Source of the DNA: Hortaea werneckii
Taxonomy: Eukaryota > Ascomycota > Dothideomycetes > Mycosphaerellales > Teratosphaeriaceae
Assembly (NCBI GenBank): GCA_037044905.1
Contig: JBAOKB010000069.1
Location: 1-60,334, forward strand
DNA: 60,334 nucleotides
Reading direction: 5' to 3'
The notes under the pieces are model-generated. The model saw only the letters and a program-made list of their open reading frames with translations. It was not told where the DNA came from and searched no databases. Shown piece by piece: positions 39,518-50,308 of this stretch. Numbering within the stretch: position 1 is the first letter of the stretch; each line of letters opens with the position of its first letter. A program made the translations under genes and the position numbers.

Positions 39518-42280
39518 TCATCCATATACTTCCACCACCGTCCCCACAAACCCCTCTAGACCCGCGACCCCCTTCTCCCCCCTTTCCTGTCCACCGTATA
39601 ATCCTGGTCCGCCACCGGGCATCACGAGGACAGGGTCGCCTAGAAGGAGGAACTCCTTGGAGGAATCGAAGGAGAAGGTTACCAGCAGGGAGGAGGAAGA
39701 CGGGAGCGAGCTTTCTCCCTCGGATGCAATCGCGTGAGAAGATGGGTTCGGAGATCCGTTCGCGGGTGGTATATGGGCTTGTAGATCTTCGAAGGCGAAG
39801 GGGTCGGTCCCACCATCGCCATCGTCATCGTGCTGGTCGCTGGTAGCCTTTTGATGTCCATTTGTATCCCCATTCCCACCCCGAGAACCGATCCAAGATC
39901 CATTTCCCCACCGCTTCCCTTGCGTAGTCTCCACTGCAGAATCCGGTGTCCGTGCTGATACGACCCGGGCTGAGGCGCGTACGCTCGCGATATACACGAC
40001 GACATGGTTCCCGATAGCCAGGGCCTCGAGGTCTTGGCGTTGGAACTGTGCGACAAAAGACCGGGTTGAAGCGGGCTGCACAGCGGCTAGGATCATGCCT
40101 TTGCGGATGCGGTGGAGGGGAGAGACAGTGGGTTTCTTTTGCTTGGCGCTAGTGCTGCCGGCATCGGTCGGATCCTCCTCCGGAACGACTGAGATGGTGC
40201 CCACTTGATCCGGCAATAGGGCGTGGACGGGGAGTCGGAGGTTGCGGATGCTGTTGACTTTCACCCTTCTCCATTCTTGGCTGGGGAGTTGGAAGTACCG
40301 GGGGCTGAGATGCGAGTCTCGAAGTGCACCTGGGAAAGACCGCGAGGTGGGTAGGTGGTTCGAAGAGGCTCGTCGTCGTTGAGGCCTCTCGTCGGAATCT
40401 TCGGAATCCTCTAGTTGCTCTGCGCCGGAGAAGGGGCCTAGGACAACGCTATCCCCGACTGTGACTCGTCCGTGTCGTAATCGGCCGGAAATGATCAGGC
40501 CCTCCACTTCAGCAGGTTTACTGTAGACGTCCTCGATGTGGAAAACAGTGGTGAAGTTGCCGGTGGAGTCTCCTTGCTGTGGTAAAGGAAGCTCGTGTAG
40601 GAGCGCATGCAAGTTGCTGATTCCAGTACCTTGAACCGCGCTAGTCAGAACGATTGGGACCGTGGCTAAAGGATCGTTCAACAGTGGTAAAGATGTATGG
40701 TAGGCATTCTCAACCTGAGCGGCCCGAACGACTTGCAATTCCTCTTCTGCGACAGCACCCGGGGGGTTAGCCAGAATAGCTGGTTTCTTGCCTGCAGCCT
40801 TCAACGCGTCGAGAATCTTCGTCAGACTATCTTTCAAGCCTGAGCGAGAAGCGAGATCAAGTTTCGTGATGACGACGACCAGCGGAAGATTGAGTCTGAG
40901 ACACAGGTCAAGTTGGGCGCTCGACAAGTCCAGGTCTGACACTGCAGGGCCAAGATTCCTTTGCGAGGCTGAGGTGCTGCCAGTGCGGCCCGCATCTTCA
41001 GTGTCATCAGCCGGCACGCAGAGTAAAGTCCAATGGGGCGCCCATCCGACGAGACCTCTGACCGTCGTTCTCCTGTACCTTGGATGTCCCGCGGAGTCCG
41101 AGACGAATACGAGTCGATTTCCGGAAGCAGCAACGTGCACATCGATCCAAGAGGCTACGTTCTCCGTGCCATAATTTATCACCTGCATATGGCCATCCTG
41201 AGTGTCTTGGTAGCCGACGATCTCCTGCGTGACAGAGCTGGTGATGCCGGATGTGATCTCGTGTCTATGCTTGAGCATACTGAGACGACTCTTGCCCCTC
41301 CCGTTGTCCAGAGTCGACGTAGTCAGAGTCCCGAGGAGTGAGGATTTGCCAGACATGGTCGGGCCTGTGAGAGTGACACGTACCTGCTCCGTCGCAGGGG
41401 TGTTGTCACCTGGCAGTGGGACAGAAGGCTCGTTCAGCTTGTGGTGATTCTGGGTCTCGACACTGGGACTTCTCGTCTGTAGTTGCGGCTTGATTAGGGC
41501 CTCAGCTACCACCAGTTTCCCGGACTTCCGCGCTCGTCGGTCTTGCCCTCCAACTGTAATATCCTCTATCCACTCGCATTCTCCCACTGCCTCCCGACGC
41601 AGTACCTCCACGGTACAGCCCAAGCACGCCGCCATGGCTCGGAGGTTATTCAAGCTTTCTTGCAGCTCATCCTCAGCCAGCCCTACAAGCGTGCCGTCGT
41701 CAGACACACCGATCTCGTACAGTGCCCCCTGGCTTTCTTCCAGTCCGTGAAGCAATTTTGCTGGTTGTTGAGGTGCCGGCAACTCTGGGAGTGCCTCTGG
41801 TAGCGAAGGCAGAATGATATTCGAAGCTGAAGAGGTATGGTGTGGAGATGACTGCTGTAGCCTCCACAGTAGTTGTGTGGTCAGCTGCTCTAGTCTATGC
41901 TGTCTGGTTTGTTGGGTGGAAGCAGGTGGAGGTGTTCCGCTCGCGATGGTACTGGATTGATCCGCATTGCTTTCAGGTACTGCACGACCGCTATGACTGC
42001 TACCGAACTTTGCGTGCCGCGAGCCTGACACATGATTGCCTGTACTGGTGGAGCGAAACTTGCGTCTTGGGCGGAGAAGAAGGTGCAGTTTGTACTCCAC
42101 AGGTCCTTCTTGAGGCTCTGCATGCAGCCGAGTCACTCTCTGAGGAGTCTTACTAGTGCTCTGAGGCGTCTCCGCCGCATCAGCGGAGGCTGTGGCAGTC
42201 CCATCTTCCTTCTCGTCTTGCTGCAGCCACGGTGATGCCACTCTTGGCGGGTCTGGGTCGTATGTAAAGACGGAGGCCAT
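39518..42280 (-). CDS. GTPBP1/2-like translational GTPase
   Basis: Single exon, 920 residues. The GTPase core starts near residue 300: RVTLTGPTMSGKSSLLGTL (P-loop), LKHRHEITSGITSSVTQEIV (switch I, as in GTPBP1), FVSDSAGHPRYRRTTVRGL (G3, in place of the usual D-L-A-G-H), and LVVVITKLDLASRSGLKD (G4). Beta-barrel domains like those of elongation factors follow (YSKPAEVEGLIISGRLRHGR, VHALLPDQVGTISVV, VVVYIASVRASARVV). GTPBP1/2 proteins are relatives of eEF1A linked to ribosome rescue and mRNA decay. The N-terminal 300 residues hold a second conserved region (ALYEIGVSDDGTLVGLAEDE, also seen in GTPBP1). P-loop sequence GPTMSGKSS differs from the canonical GHVDHGKST. The C terminus carries Ser-rich inserts. 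Confidence 0.88.
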   Translation of the reverse strand: MASVFTYDPDPPRVASPWLQQDEKEDGTATASADAAETPQSTSKTPQRVTRLHAEPQEGPVEYKLHLLLRPRRKFRSTSTGNHVSGSRHAKFGSSHSGRAVPESNADQSSTIASGTPPPASTQQTRQHRLEQLTTQLLWRLQQSSPHHTSSASNIILPSLPEALPELPAPQQPAKLLHGLEESQGALYEIGVSDDGTLVGLAEDELQESLNNLRAMAACLGCTVEVLRREAVGECEWIEDITVGGQDRRARKSGKLVVAEALIKPQLQTRSPSVETQNHHKLNEPSVPLPGDNTPATEQVRVTLTGPTMSGKSSLLGTLTTSTLDNGRGKSRLSMLKHRHEITSGITSSVTQEIVGYQDTQDGHMQVINYGTENVASWIDVHVAASGNRLVFVSDSAGHPRYRRTTVRGLVGWAPHWTLLCVPADDTEDAGRTGSTSASQRNLGPAVSDLDLSSAQLDLCLRLNLPLVVVITKLDLASRSGLKDSLTKILDALKAAGKKPAILANPPGAVAEEELQVVRAAQVENAYHTSLPLLNDPLATVPIVLTSAVQGTGISNLHALLHELPLPQQGDSTGNFTTVFHIEDVYSKPAEVEGLIISGRLRHGRVTVGDSVVLGPFSGAEQLEDSEDSDERPQRRRASSNHLPTSRSFPGALRDSHLSPRYFQLPSQEWRRVKVNSIRNLRLPVHALLPDQVGTISVVPEEDPTDAGSTSAKQKKPTVSPLHRIRKGMILAAVQPASTRSFVAQFQRQDLEALAIGNHVVVYIASVRASARVVSARTPDSAVETTQGKRWGNGSWIGSRGGNGDTNGHQKATSDQHDDDGDGGTDPFAFEDLQAHIPPANGSPNPSSHAIASEGESSLPSSSSLLVTFSFDSSKEFLLLGDPVLVMPGGGPGLYGGQERGEKGVAGLEGFVGTVVEVYG

Positions 42281-43300
42281 GACTACCAGCAGTCCTCCAA
42301 TGGCCTATCACAATATGTAGCCTGATTTTCTACCGGCCCAGTATACTTTACAAGTTCACCACTCAATCTCTAAACGCGCTTCGAAGCAATCCTAATGTAA
42401 ACGGTGCGACCTCGATTCGGCTATCTCATCTCTGCAAAGTGCTTCCTATTGCTTTTGATATTCGTAATGACCGTGTGCTGGTATGCAAATGGTGTATTCT
42501 GAACAGCTTGGACATCGGGAACATCCTGTCTATGGTACGAGGAGAAGGTGACTCTGGGGTTGGTCTTGTAGAGCAGCTGTTTGGTGGATCGGACTTCTCA
42601 GGAAGTAGCGGTCATCGTGTCGTCTTCAATGGTTGTCAATTGGGGTCTTGCGAAATGTATACAGGCTCCTGTAGAATGCGAAAAGCGAGCTCTCATGAAC
42701 AGGGAGCACCTGCAAACACACTGACTCCTTGACTCTCACTCCTAGAGATGACTACAGCAGCTGACGTCGGTGTCAACGGGAATACCCGGGCCGAGGCAAT
42801 GTGTCTACCAGCCAGCTTCTTGACAAGACACATAGTGACAATCGCACTCCATGGCCGGCTATCATAGAAGGCTTTAGCAATTGCCAGTACAGAAGCCAAT
42901 GTGCGTCCAAGGGAGATGTCATGGATCCTTGGTCAAATTGAATTGCACGGTAACAGTCTGGTTTGGCACTCCCTTATCATCATGCATCAGCCGAGCCACA
43001 TGCCATTAAACGCACACCCTGCGGCCGAGCCAAATAAATCGCTGGTACCAAAGCCAACATGCCATGTGCAGGAGATGCCTGCAAACACGAGGTTCCATTG
43101 CCACCTTGCGTGGAGCCGTGGCACTGTTAATGAACGGATTATTTAGGATGGGGCGGTAGGGCTCCTACCGACTCCTGCCGCCTCTGCACGTAGCATCCTG
43201 CAGATCTGCCCTGTCAGAGTAGTACATGCGGAAGATGTAACGATGGCCACTTCTTCTTCCATCGAATCGAGATGGGGGGAGAGAGATTTCAGCCCGCGAG

Positions 43301-43303
<3 letters not shown>

Positions 43304-43337
<34 letters not shown>
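43304..43337. repeat. G34 homopolymer run
   Basis: 34 consecutive G on the plus strand, flanked by further purines. It could form G-quadruplexes; its length may be an assembly estimate. Confidence 0.9.
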
Positions 43338-43338
<1 letters not shown>

Positions 43339-43460
43339 GGGGACCGGTCAGTCGACTCGACATTCCGCTTCTTGCCAGACCGACCGACCTCAGCTTTCAT
43401 GTGGGACCAGCATGGATGGGCTCGCAATCACTACCACGCTGAGCCATAAGAGCAGCGGCG

Positions 43461-43487
43461 CAGCAGCAGCAGCAGCAACAGCAGCAG
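43461..43487. repeat. CAG microsatellite
   Basis: CAG repeated with one CAA interruption, in apparently non-coding DNA. Confidence 0.9.
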
Positions 43488-44515
43488 TCACCTGCAGCCC
43501 TTCGCAAAGTAGCACATACGCGGACTCCACCACCACTTCCAGCCGCAGATATGCGAATGTAGTCCCCCCCAAAGGTATTATTATTACGGTTGTATTTTCT
43601 TTTGGCGACCGATGATTGGCTCCCTCGCCAATTGAAGCCCAGCAGGCCTGTGGTTCCCGCATGTCGAGCAGGGATATTTAGACTTTCGAAACCGCCCCTC
43701 GCCTCCCGTCCCCTGCTCGAGTTTTGACGAACCAACTCGGCTTCCCGGCTCCTTTGACTTTTCGTTAGGCGACAGCTTCTGACGCTTGAAGCGCATTGAT
43801 GGCTTGGCGGTAGCTGGGTCCTGCTTTGGTAAGCACCGCCAGTGCGACCGGTGAAGTAGCGCGAGTGGAGTAGCTCCGAGCTTGCCAGCTGAGTCAGCGG
43901 TTAGACTTTCGACGCGAGCGGCGCGGCGCTGCGCAGCGCTGGCGAGCAGCTGCCTCGTTCGCGTAGCGATCGGCAAGGACATCAAGGTCACAAGATTTCC
44001 CACCTTTTTCCCAAGGGACCCCCCTCTCGGTCTCACCGACCCGGGCGAGCCCATGAGGAAAATAGGCGAGGCGGAGGCCCGCCCGGGCAACGGTTTCTGG
44101 TTTCTCTGCTCTGTGCCACTCTGGTCCACACACAGACTCACAGTGGTTTTCTGCGATCACCGCAAATCCTTGCCGCCAGTCGGTTCCTTTTCTCTCCAAA
44201 AGCCGGTGGGAAGAAGTCGCACCGCCCCCCTGTACCCCACGTGAAAGGATTCGCGGATCATCATTCGCAACTTCAACGCATGCAAGTATCAAACGGCTGT
44301 ATGGGCTGGACCAGATGAACAGCAGCATAGCGAGGACATTATTTTATAGAAACAATCAAAATCAAAAATTGTAATGAAATAAACGCCTGCCTCTTGGAAG
44401 TGAATCAGCATCCGAAGGATCCAGAGCTTGTTTTGAAACTGTATTGATTTCACTTTATGACCAACGTCTTCATTATATATTTTTTTTCTTTCTTTTATAT
44501 TTAACTCATCGTAGA

Positions 44516-45952
44516 CTAACTATCGTCAGAAGGCCGTCGTTGCTTTGAGCACTTATCGTGCGCCAAATGGCCATTCCGTGCTGTCGTTCTCGTAAATTCT
44601 GCGCCGCACTTGGGGCAGTATGACTTAGATGCCGTCCCGGACTTTTCGCGCTGGTGTCGCAGGAGATTGCTAAAAGTCGAGAACTGTCGCCCGTTGCACC
44701 CGTGCTCCCAGCATTGCGGCTTCGGTCGCTGGTTGAGCACTCGTATCGATGTGTCGCTCCCTATCGGTTTCGCCATCACCTCGTTGACGCTGCCGGGTAG
44801 GAAAGGGGGAGGGTAGCTGCCGAGACTCTGGTTGGGAGCATATGATTGTGAAGATGGTGGTTGTGTGTTGTAATGCTGCGGATAGGAATCGTATAGACCC
44901 GGGGATCTGGCACATGTTAGCTATGACACTCTTGCACGAATAGACGTTGGAGTTAACATACCTCGACATGCTGTTACTATAAGAAGACATGCTGGAGCCG
45001 CTTGTGCCGGCAATGTGTGGTGATGGGAGTGAATTTTGCGTCAAGCCGCTGATTGATGGAATCGTTTGGCCGGAACTCATGGAATACTGACTGCCCGATG
45101 AAGAGTCGTATGGGGTGCTCACCCGCCGGAGGTTTTGATCCATTGGCGAGTCTGCTGCTGCGGAGAATCCAGATTGCCTTCGCATAGAAGCTTCTGGTAC
45201 TGTTCTGCTCTGGTAGAGCGCGGGGCTTGAAGAGAGAGTGTTTGTGTATGTAGGAGGTGCGTTTGTTGACTGCGGCGGTTGGGCGTTTCGAATTGGCGGC
45301 ATGTAGTTCTGATCCATTGTGTAACCTGGAAGAATGTAAGTCTGGGTGGACGCCCGCTCCAGGAGAGACAGATAGTCCTTACTGTGTGGCTCGGATTCAT
45401 ACATCCCGGGCCCGTATTGTGATGGAAGTAGGAAACCAAGGGAGCTGGTCTTCGTCAGCTTGAACATACAAGGCGAATTGGCAACAAGGGGGCATACCTC
45501 ATTTCGGGAGTTGTTGGAGCTTGATCGAGTTGAAAGTCGGCAGGGGAGGCGGATGCCGGAATGACAGGCTTCTCGTTCGAATCAAGGCAGAAACTAGGCA
45601 CCCCTGAGTCCGATTGAGGTGGTGTCGGTACACTCCACGCAGAGAGGGCTTCGATTGATGCGTCCGAGATTGACGGCTCCGACAAGAGTGGTTGCGCTTG
45701 TGGTGAATGCTCCGGAGTGATCCACTGAAGGCCGGAAGTCGAAGTCAATGCAGACGAATCCGCTTGTGACCAAGGATCAAGGGCGAGTTGGTGAAGTCGT
45801 TCAGCTTGGGAAGATGAGATGGAGCAGTCCCGAGATCGATCAGAGCTCCGCTTACGGATTGCGCCTCGAGCGTCGATGGATTGAAGAGATAGGTTGCTGG
45901 TTGCGCGTGCTCGCTGGAAAGGCGAAGAAGACTGCAGAGGGTGTGAGTCCAT
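44516..45952 (-). CDS. C2H2-type zinc-finger transcription factor
   Basis: Three exons: 45952-45498, 45444-44962 and 44906-44516, with introns of 53 and 55 nt (donors GTATGC and GTATGT, branch sites CTGAC and GCTAAC, acceptors CAG); 442 residues. An in-frame ATG at 46042 would add 30 residues. The first 360 residues are Ser/Pro/Gln/Tyr-rich and probably disordered (ISGLTQNSLPSPHIAGTSG, SYPQHYNTQPPSSQSYAPNQ after the splice). Near the C terminus are two fingers: CWEHGCNGRQFSTFSNLLRH, of the longer C-X4-C type, and YCPKCGAEFTRTTARNGHLA, ending H-X4-C instead of H-X3-5-H. A Gln/Pro-rich activation-type region with C-terminal fingers indicates a nuclear regulator. The target is unknown. It stands alone in gene-poor DNA, as developmental regulators often do. 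Confidence 0.86.
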
Positions 45953-48900
45953 GGTCAGAGAGCAAGTAGTAAGAGCTTCAAGCGCACCAGAAGAAGGTAA
46001 CCGATCAAGAAGATATGGAGACCACGGGAATAAACCGATCATATAGAGTGCAGCCAAAACGTATGAACCATCGCTAGGGCCCTTGTCACAGAGTCTGATC
46101 GCATTTAGCACGGTTGCCTGCGCCTTGGGGCTGGTAGACACGTTATAAGGTCGACCTTGAGAACCAACAGACACTACCCGCGAACGTGCTAGTGCATGGT
46201 GCTTAGTTTAACGAAGGATTCGGACCCCGGTCCTCACACACAACCCTGCGGCCCACGGTTTCCGAGCCGTTTCTCTCGTCAGTCGCCAGGCGGGAGGGTC
46301 AGGCAAAGAGGGACCGCTCTCGCATTTGCTCATCATAAGTTTGGGTCGCACCTAACGCTTCGCCCAGCCGCAGGGCCCGGATACAGGAAATTTGGCTGGC
46401 AGAGCCAATAGCCCATTCTCCCTCTCTATAAAGTCAGCTATATGCGACCTATGCTGCGACACACGCCCTAGTGCGGTCGACAGCGCAAGCGATCTGATTG
46501 CGTTCGGACCGCACGCTAATTGCATTACTACGCAAAGCATGGCCGACGCGCGACCTTCACCGGAACGCAAAGCTGCTCATCTCGCAGGCCCTTTTTTGGG
46601 GGGGTCCCATGAGGGAGGGGGGTAGACTATTCTTTGCACACTCCAGCCCAAGTGGATACACACTTGCGCTGTGCATCAACAGGGAAATCTGATTTGAACG
46701 GCGGTCTGCACGCACGAACGCTCAGCCCTGTGTCGCGCGCAGTTTCGTGAGGTCTAGCTTCGCATGACCTGGGACGATCTGCTGCCCACACTTCCCTCTT
46801 CGCCGCGATGTCTGGGGACTTCAAGTTGTCGCTGAGGTGAGTTTGGGTGTTGCGTCAGGATACCGGAAAGTTAAGAGGGCGTGGTGATCGGAACACATGG
46901 CGCGCCTCTGATGCGATGCGCCCATCGCGCTTGAATTAGCAAACCGCGTGACTGTCATGCACGCCAAGCTTAGCAGGGCCAGGCAGGCCAGTCAGAAGCG
47001 TCTGCGGAGGTGCCAATCTTCCGTTCCCCACTTCGCGACGCCCATTGACCAGGACTGGCAGCCGACTGCTGCGAATAATGACGAGACCACTGGCACCAAC
47101 ATCTTCAGGCCGCGCGCTCGTCTATGTACTGTACTGTCCTGTCCTGTCCTGTCCTGTCCTGTACCTGCTCGCGATGTTCTTCTCCCGAGCGGACAATGCA
47201 CCGGTGCATTCCTACGATGCACTGTCTGCCCACGTGGATATTCTATGTAGAGGATTGATTATATTATCGACGGCTGCTCAAGGCCAAGTACATAGTACAT
47301 AGTAGTGTACAACTGTGCCTCCTATACCTCGTAGTCTGTCCAGTACACACTGCCAGCACTTTCCCCGCCTCTTGGGGGTGAATCAGCAACGTTGGGGGCC
47401 AAAAAATTGGACAGCGGAAGCGCAGCCGAACGACCATCTGTCTGGGTCCGTGAGGCTTGGCCACCCCGGAGCCGGTCGAGAGTGGTCGGCGGATTCACCA
47501 ATTTCAGCATTCCCTGCGCGCACATGCGACGGGCGGCTAGCAGGGAGGCAGGCTAACTGGCGCGTGAGTGAGGCTGAATAACAAGATCGAAACCCTCCAC
47601 GCGACTCCACCTCTGGCCCTACGCATATGCGTGCTGCGTGCAGTGCCGCAATTGACTCGAACTTGGCTCCGTGGAGGCGCTGGAGGAGCCGGGACGTTAA
47701 GTGGTTACACACGCCGGCATAGCCTCCATTGATCGACGCCATGCACCGCCCATGGGATGCACGATGGCTGATCAGCCTTGCTTATTCACCTGCCTCCAAC
47801 CCTCCTCGTCTGGATAATTTCCGTCGCGCGCCAGTCGTGTGCCCCCGTCAGTCTCAGCAAGGCGGTTGGTCTTGGAACGGCTCACGATTCCGGTCAATTT
47901 GGCTCTCCGCAAGCGCGAACGCTGTTAGTGACCCCACGCACAGCCTAATGCTTGCCCAAGCCTTAACCCTGTTACTGATCTGCACGATGACACCAACTGC
48001 CACATGCTGAGGTCGGCCATCTGCGACCGGATCTTGCCCGAATGCGAGGGTTTACTCGTGACGCCGCGAGAGGAGGGCTCAGAGCTTATTAACTCGTGAG
48101 TCTTTTGAGAACCTTCAATCCCTATCTTGCCCTCTTTGACAGTAGCCCTAGTTGATGACTGCACCGCGGATCTCGATATATCGAGGAAAAGCGAAGTCAA
48201 TTGGAAATCCACCGTGGTGTGGCACAGCCAAATATCAACGTTCACGCTATCGGTCCAAGCCATCATAACAACCTCAAACCCAAGCGTTAGAGCTTCGCCA
48301 TGCCATTGCTCGCACTGTTCAGAGCAAACTAGTCATTCCTATCTTCGTTGCGGCATTAGCGGCAGCTGATGATCGTTATGAGGATCATGGCGGTTCCATG
48401 GCTAGAAGCGTCTTGGACCTCCCAGAGTCAGGGTAATGGCTGGGCTTCGTCTTTGCGGGGCGGGGATGACTCGAGAAACTGAAACTGAAAACAGCCACCC
48501 GTCAAGTAGCGAGATGGGCCGGCGCACTGGACGATTTTTTAGATAATCAAAACTACACCACCAACCTTGGCTAGGGGGTTGATACAACGGGCATAATCGT
48601 GGTAATAAGCAAAGCAATCGTATCCAAGCCCTGTAGTAGTTATAGCCGTTCAGTTAGCACTCCGCAGGAAGCTTGGCCTTCCTGCCACCTGCCACACGGT
48701 CAAATCTAAGATTAGTTCGCTCGCTTCTTCACACAGGGCTACACCGCTTAATAAATCTCTCACTCGTTCTCCAGCTATGTCGATATCTATTATTAATCTC
48801 CAAGACAAAACGCTCTATACGCCGCCCGCCATATCGTCAGGCTTGATTTAGAAAGGCCATTCATGTGTCGAGGACCCATCGTAAAGTCGCTTAAACGTGC

Positions 48901-50308
48901 AATTCGAGCGTAGTTCGCAAACGTGTCTCGTGCCTACCATTGATTACGTGGCTGCGTAGGAACTTCACATGGGGACATTCAGTGCTGTTAGCGATGCTGA
49001 GACTATAGAAACCTTCGAAGCGTGATTCCGGCTAACAGGGCCAGTTTTCCATCTCGAACGAAGCGAGGCAGGCTGTGCATTGCATCCACTGCTCAACTCT
49101 CCCACATGTTGCGAGGACGTGATGCTAGACAATAGTACCCACAATGCTATGAGGCTTTGGTATGCAATAGTTCCCATTAAGGATAGAATACGATGAGGCA
49201 CAGCCCCGAGGTGGAGCGAGACGACGTCTAAAGTGTCAGTATGCATTCGAAGTTATTGCGGATGCGCTTCGCCATTGAATAGGTCAAGTGCACTTCTTGC
49301 TTCTATCGCGCTTCTGTGCATTATCCTCTCGCTTGGATACCGTGACCGTGCAAGTATTTGTCAAAAGCTAGCTCTTGCTCTATGGCATTGAGCAGGGCTT
49401 GCATCATAGCATTTCGCTTCACCTCTTCATCTTGCTTTACATGGACAGCCGAGGTCTTCCCAGAAGATCGCCTACGATACCTCTCTCACAGTGTATGGCT
49501 TTCAAAATAGAAATGGACGACAGGGGGAATACACTGAAGTGTCACATTCTAATATGGATAATGCTCATGTGACGTGCGCAGCGCCTATCATTACTGTCTT
49601 GAAAGCCCGACCACCCTTCATACGCACAGCGACTCTAACGGCAAAACATTTCAGGCAGAATATCAAGTAAGAGACGATAAATCGTTGGCAGAACGCGAAT
49701 GCGATGGGGAAAGGTCGAGCCGCACTATGTACAGTTTTATCTGGGTATCAAGGGTATGACCAACGTGCATATGCATGCAAAGCTGCCGCCGGCACGCTGC
49801 TCGAGAAAGCTCCGTGTCATGCACTTCTGGCTGTCATTTGTCATGGCCTGCATTTTTGTATTTGGAATGAAGACAGCGCTTGCATGGCTATCGTTGTTCT
49901 GACCAGGACCAACATCAGGATCGCCTCGTCTGTCTGGGTGCTGAACCGTTCGGTCTTCCGCTAGCTATTCATCACATTCTTTACTAGCCGCAAGGGGAGA
50001 TGCACAGGTCGTTCAGCTGCGACGGCGACAAGCAATATGCTACCGCGCATTAGCTGGTGTTGGTCGGTCGCGTGGTTGCGAAAGAGACTGGTCGAGCGCA
50101 GTCGTTGGGAAGTCGATGAAGTTTGACCCCGACCTTCTCAGATAGAACGGAAAGCGAGCCCAGCGAAGATAAGACAGACGCTAACTGGACACTCGTCATT
50201 CCAGTGTCCAGCTCGAATCCTTTGACCTCCTCGCTTTCTCACATGCGCGAGTCTACTATGTCTGCTAGCGCGCACTTCGAGTCCGACCGCTGGTCATGAC
50301 GGAAGACC
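45953..50308. other. 4.4-kb region without a recognisable gene
   Basis: Lies upstream of the C2H2 gene and downstream of the exportin-5 gene. Every open frame I read here is under 120 codons and lacks family-like sequence, signal peptides or plausible spliced partners. It contains a GTCCT tandem repeat at 47134-47162. It may hold a long 5' leader and distal control sequence of the regulator, non-coding RNA, or decayed sequence. Confidence 0.5.
47134..47162. repeat. Pentanucleotide tandem repeat (CTGTC)n
   Basis: Five to six perfect head-to-tail copies of a CTGTC unit, in non-coding DNA. Confidence 0.95.

Larger units (their letters stand above)
42281..44515. other. Gene-poor region with G run and CAG microsatellite
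   Basis: 2235 bp between the GTPase start and the 3' end of the C2H2 gene. Open frames are short or, as at 43584-44141 on the minus strand, lack family-like sequence. It contains a 34-base G run, a GCA/CAG microsatellite and a self-complementary CGCTGCGCAGCG near 43930. Confidence 0.5.

Noticed and set aside
43584..44141. 185-codon minus-strand open frame
   Set aside because: Basic, low-information sequence without splice partner, signal or family resemblance.
47134..47162. CTGTC repeat as a possible CRISPR or telomere-like array
   Set aside because: A simple five-base tandem repeat with no spacers, internal to the sequence; just a minisatellite.
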